Assembly: GCA_002398105.1 (NCBI GenBank)
Contig: DHCD01000070.1
Span: 3,907 to 11,749 of the forward strand
From: Syntrophomonas sp. UBA4911
GTDB lineage: Bacteria; Bacillota; Syntrophomonadia; Syntrophomonadales; Syntrophomonadaceae
Length of the DNA stretch: 7,843 nucleotides
Direction: 5' to 3'
In this document: positions 6,064 to 7,843 of the stretch, one piece after another
Position numbering within the stretch: the stretch's first letter is position 1
Layout of the letters: every line of letters starts with the position of its first letter
Position numbers and translations under genes: made by a program
Notes under the pieces: generated by a model
What the model was told of the DNA's origin: nothing
Database searches by the model: none
The model's input: only the letters and a program-made list of their open reading frames with translations

Positions 6064-7236
6064 TTACGCTTTAATATTGTCCACTTCCATAGCTTTAGCC
6101 TTCCAATCCGCAAAGCTCATATCCAGCGGGAATACCGGATCCACTTTTTCTTTAATAAAAGTCTTGAAATCTATGGCGCCGCAGGCGTCAAGATAAGTAG
6201 TATTCACATAATCCTCTACCTTAACCGTATTGATATCGTCTTGCACCCCGTATTGCCGCATAGCCGCCAATTGATTTTTCAGTTCATCCATATTCAGATC
6301 CCAGGAAATAGTGCGTCCCTCTTCATTAGTCTTTTTCCACATGGTCATTAAGCCCACTTCCAGAGGAACATTGTAATTCTTGGCGAATATCTCGGCCGCC
6401 TTATAAGGATGTTCGTACATGTATTGGACCGATAAGGTATGGGCCAGCAAAATACGTTGGGCCAATTCGGGATGGGCTTGGGCAAAATCCCGGTGCATGG
6501 CTACCTTGCAACAGGTGCCCAGCTTACCCTCTCGCAGGGTATTTTGCCTCATCATAACCTGGCCGGTCTTTTCATATTCCGCCATAGAACCCCAGGGGTC
6601 ACAGCAAATATAGGCATCCAGCTTACCGGCTTTGAGAGCAAAGTATTCGTCCTGGTCGCTCATATCAAAGGTTTCATATTTGCTGCTGTCAAGGGGGATC
6701 CCCAACTGAGTAGCCCATTCCGCCCAGTTAAGATTCTGGGTTTCCGGGTCGGTCCCAATTGATATTTTCTTGCCGATTAAGTCTTCCGGTTTTTTTATGT
6801 CGTTGCTTACTACCAGGTATTCCGCTCCCCCGGTATGGTTCTGGGCGGCGATAAAAAGAGGCGTGCCTTTGGGAACCGCCCTCAGGGTAGTGGTCCAGCC
6901 GGCATAGCCGACATCCATTTTTCCTGCCGCCATAGCTTCAGGCACCTTGCCGTTACCGGTCAAGTTAACTTTTAAGCCTAAGGCTTCGTATATCCCCGCA
7001 TCCTTTCCGATACAGGCAGCCGTCATATGATCGCAGTTATAATATCCCATATTAATGGTATAATTCGCATCTTCAGCACTTAAAGGCTTAAGATCATAAC
7101 TTTCCGCCAACTGCTTCGCCAGGTCATCCCCGGAGCCTTCAGGCTGCTGTGATGTCTGGCTGCTGCCGCAGCCTGCTAAAGCCAGTATACCCATAAGCAA
7201 AACCAGCATCATAATACATGTCCTGGTATTTTTCAT
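6064..7236 (-). CDS. NrtA/SsuA-like substrate-binding lipoprotein with two Cys-Cys pairs
   Basis: This is a surface binding protein for the SaoP/SaoA importer, 390 residues long. It has a signal peptide with lipobox LAGC and a lipidated cysteine at 23. The mature part follows the nitrate/sulfonate/taurine binding-protein pattern: INMGYYNCDHMTAACIGKDA (61-80), GIYEALGLKV, MAAGKMDVGYAG (102-113), DLIGKKISIGTD (152-163) and LDAYICCDPWGS (206-217). Two vicinal pairs stand out, C211-C212 (TGC TGT) in the segment that lines the ligand cleft in relatives, and C242-C243 (TGT TGC) in GTCCKVAMHRD; C68, C75 and C352 are also present. Ordinary nitrate or sulfonate binders lack such pairs, which points to a soft-metal ligand (inference). 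The ATG has AAGGAAG about 10 bases upstream. I leave the symbol blank because I cannot decide whether this or the next gene is SaoB. Confidence 0.88.
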   Translation of the reverse strand: MKNTRTCIMMLVLLMGILALAGCGSSQTSQQPEGSGDDLAKQLAESYDLKPLSAEDANYTINMGYYNCDHMTAACIGKDAGIYEALGLKVNLTGNGKVPEAMAAGKMDVGYAGWTTTLRAVPKGTPLFIAAQNHTGGAEYLVVSNDIKKPEDLIGKKISIGTDPETQNLNWAEWATQLGIPLDSSKYETFDMSDQDEYFALKAGKLDAYICCDPWGSMAEYEKTGQVMMRQNTLREGKLGTCCKVAMHRDFAQAHPELAQRILLAHTLSVQYMYEHPYKAAEIFAKNYNVPLEVGLMTMWKKTNEEGRTISWDLNMDELKNQLAAMRQYGVQDDINTVKVEDYVNTTYLDACGAIDFKTFIKEKVDPVFPLDMSFADWKAKAMEVDNIKA

Positions 7237-7276
7237 TATAAAAACACTTCCTTTTTGGTCTTTCTTACCTTACGAG

Positions 7277-7741
7277 CTAACAGCAATCTTCCATACCTTC
7301 TCCGAAGACATTTACGAAGTCTCCGTTTTCCCAACGGTATATGGCATAACCCACATTCACCCCCTTAGAGCCGGAAACGATCAGTTCGATCGGGTCCCGG
7401 TCATCAATATCCTTCCATTCCAGCCGGCAATTTTCCACCGGTGCCGGGGCAGGCTCAGAAATAGCTATAGTTCCTTCCTTTTCCCAGATGGCTATCATTT
7501 TATTGGCAGCAGAAGTATCCTGATAAATGACAATTAAATCTTCCCGCCCATCATTATTGATATCATTAACCCCGGTAAGAAGAGGCTTTTTCCCTTCATA
7601 GGCATCGGTGAAATATTTATACAGCTCATGCTCTTTATCTATGGTTATATTTTTCTCTTCCTTCTGATCCTCGCTGCCGCAGCCTACGATGCCAAGCATC
7701 AGCACCAATAAAAGCCCGATCAAGCTTTTTTGGGTAAACAT
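7277..7741 (-). CDS. saoC: Small lipoprotein ending in Cys-Cys-COOH, SaoC
   Basis: This exported protein of 154 residues has an 18-residue hydrophobic signal and a lipobox IVGC, with the lipidated cysteine at 21. The mature part contains GVNDINNDGREDLIV (57-71), a DxNxDG calcium-loop-like motif of the FG-GAP/VCBS type that suggests a beta-propeller-like or calcium-stabilised fold. It ends in GEGMEDCC, with the vicinal cysteines (TGC TGT at 7285-7280) as the last two residues before TAG. This end matches what I recall as 'Cys-Cys-COOH (seleno)protein SaoC', and is the best single marker that this is a sao locus. A flexible C-terminal dithiol on a surface lipoprotein could capture or hand over a thiophilic metal (inference). 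The ATG has AGGAGG 6 bases upstream, within the preceding gene, which it overlaps by 22 bases. Confidence 0.85.
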   Translation of the reverse strand: MFTQKSLIGLLLVLMLGIVGCGSEDQKEEKNITIDKEHELYKYFTDAYEGKKPLLTGVNDINNDGREDLIVIYQDTSAANKMIAIWEKEGTIAISEPAPAPVENCRLEWKDIDDRDPIELIVSGSKGVNVGYAIYRWENGDFVNVFGEGMEDCC

Positions 7742-7843
7742 TTGAGCCCTCCTGCCCCTAATTTTCTAACCCACTCCCAGCATAAGGGCCACCAGGCGAT
7801 AATACCCATGGCAATAATCATGAGCGAACAAATATATTCCACC
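7720..7843 (-). CDS. C-terminal 40 residues of an unidentified membrane protein (cut by window edge)
   Basis: One reading frame is open from the right edge to a TGA at 7722-7720. It encodes a hydrophobic, tryptophan-rich segment (CSLMIIAMGIIAWWPLCW), then a basic tail (VRKLGAGGLKCLPKKA) that would sit in the cytoplasm. The other two minus-strand frames are interrupted by stops in the same stretch. The pattern fits the last transmembrane helix of an integral membrane protein, and the strong saoC ribosome binding site lies within it, as in a tight operon. In sao loci I recall an 'efflux transporter SaoE', which would fit by position, but 40 residues are too few to assign it. Confidence 0.6.
   Translation of the reverse strand, partial: VEYICSLMIIAMGIIAWWPLCWEWVRKLGAGGLKCLPKKA

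Noticed and set aside
3602..7236. Annotation of the transporter as a plain nitrate, taurine or alkanesulfonate importer.
   Set aside because: The permease and ATPase do fall in that group, but the cysteine-paired binding proteins and the SaoC and SaoD neighbours do not occur in those systems.
5252..7741. Selenoprotein genes with in-frame TGA.
   Set aside because: All the vicinal cysteine positions are TGC or TGT and the frames are open throughout, so no selenocysteine is encoded in this window.
1..7843. tRNA or rRNA genes, CRISPR arrays, insertion sequences, phage genes.
   Set aside because: No repeat arrays, transposase motifs or RNA gene signatures were seen on either strand.

Overview
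The window looks like a chromosomal segment of an anaerobic, low-to-mid GC Gram-positive bacterium (Clostridia, probably Peptococcaceae-like). This is inferred from strong AGGAGG-type ribosome binding sites, lipoprotein rather than periplasmic binding proteins, and the gene content. No marker gene is present, so the lineage call is soft. All genes but one lie on the minus strand.

Region 1 (1-1756, minus strand) is a molybdate/tungstate uptake operon, modA-modB-modC, with modC cut by the left edge. Region 2 (1757-2034) is a divergent, AT-rich promoter region holding three copies of TTGAGGT. Region 3 (2035-3012, plus strand) is a one-component regulator: an excisionase/MerR-like helix-turn-helix joined to a periplasmic-binding-protein-like sensor domain, most likely controlling mod. 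Region 4 (3013-3247) lies between convergent genes and carries a perfect 16-bp stem-loop almost midway.

Region 5 (3248-7843, minus strand) is the notable part. It is a compact operon that reads, in transcription order: C-terminus of a membrane protein, a small lipoprotein ending in Cys-Cys-COOH (SaoC), an NrtA/SsuA-like binding lipoprotein with two Cys-Cys pairs, a shorter membrane-anchored binding protein with one Cys-Cys pair (probably SaoB), an SsuC-like permease (SaoP), its ATPase (SaoA), and a DsrE-related protein with two CxxC motifs (SaoD). This matches, from memory, the gene set named 'sao' (selenocysteine-assisted organometal transport). In this copy every paired position is read as cysteine (TGC/TGT), so it appears to be an all-cysteine version of a system whose homologues can carry selenocysteine.

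How it may work (inference): the surface proteins with vicinal thiols capture a thiophilic metal or organometal, SaoP/SaoA import it, and SaoD handles or relays it in the cytoplasm. The substrate has not been shown by anything in this sequence. The neighbouring mod genes are probably an independent oxyanion uptake unit.
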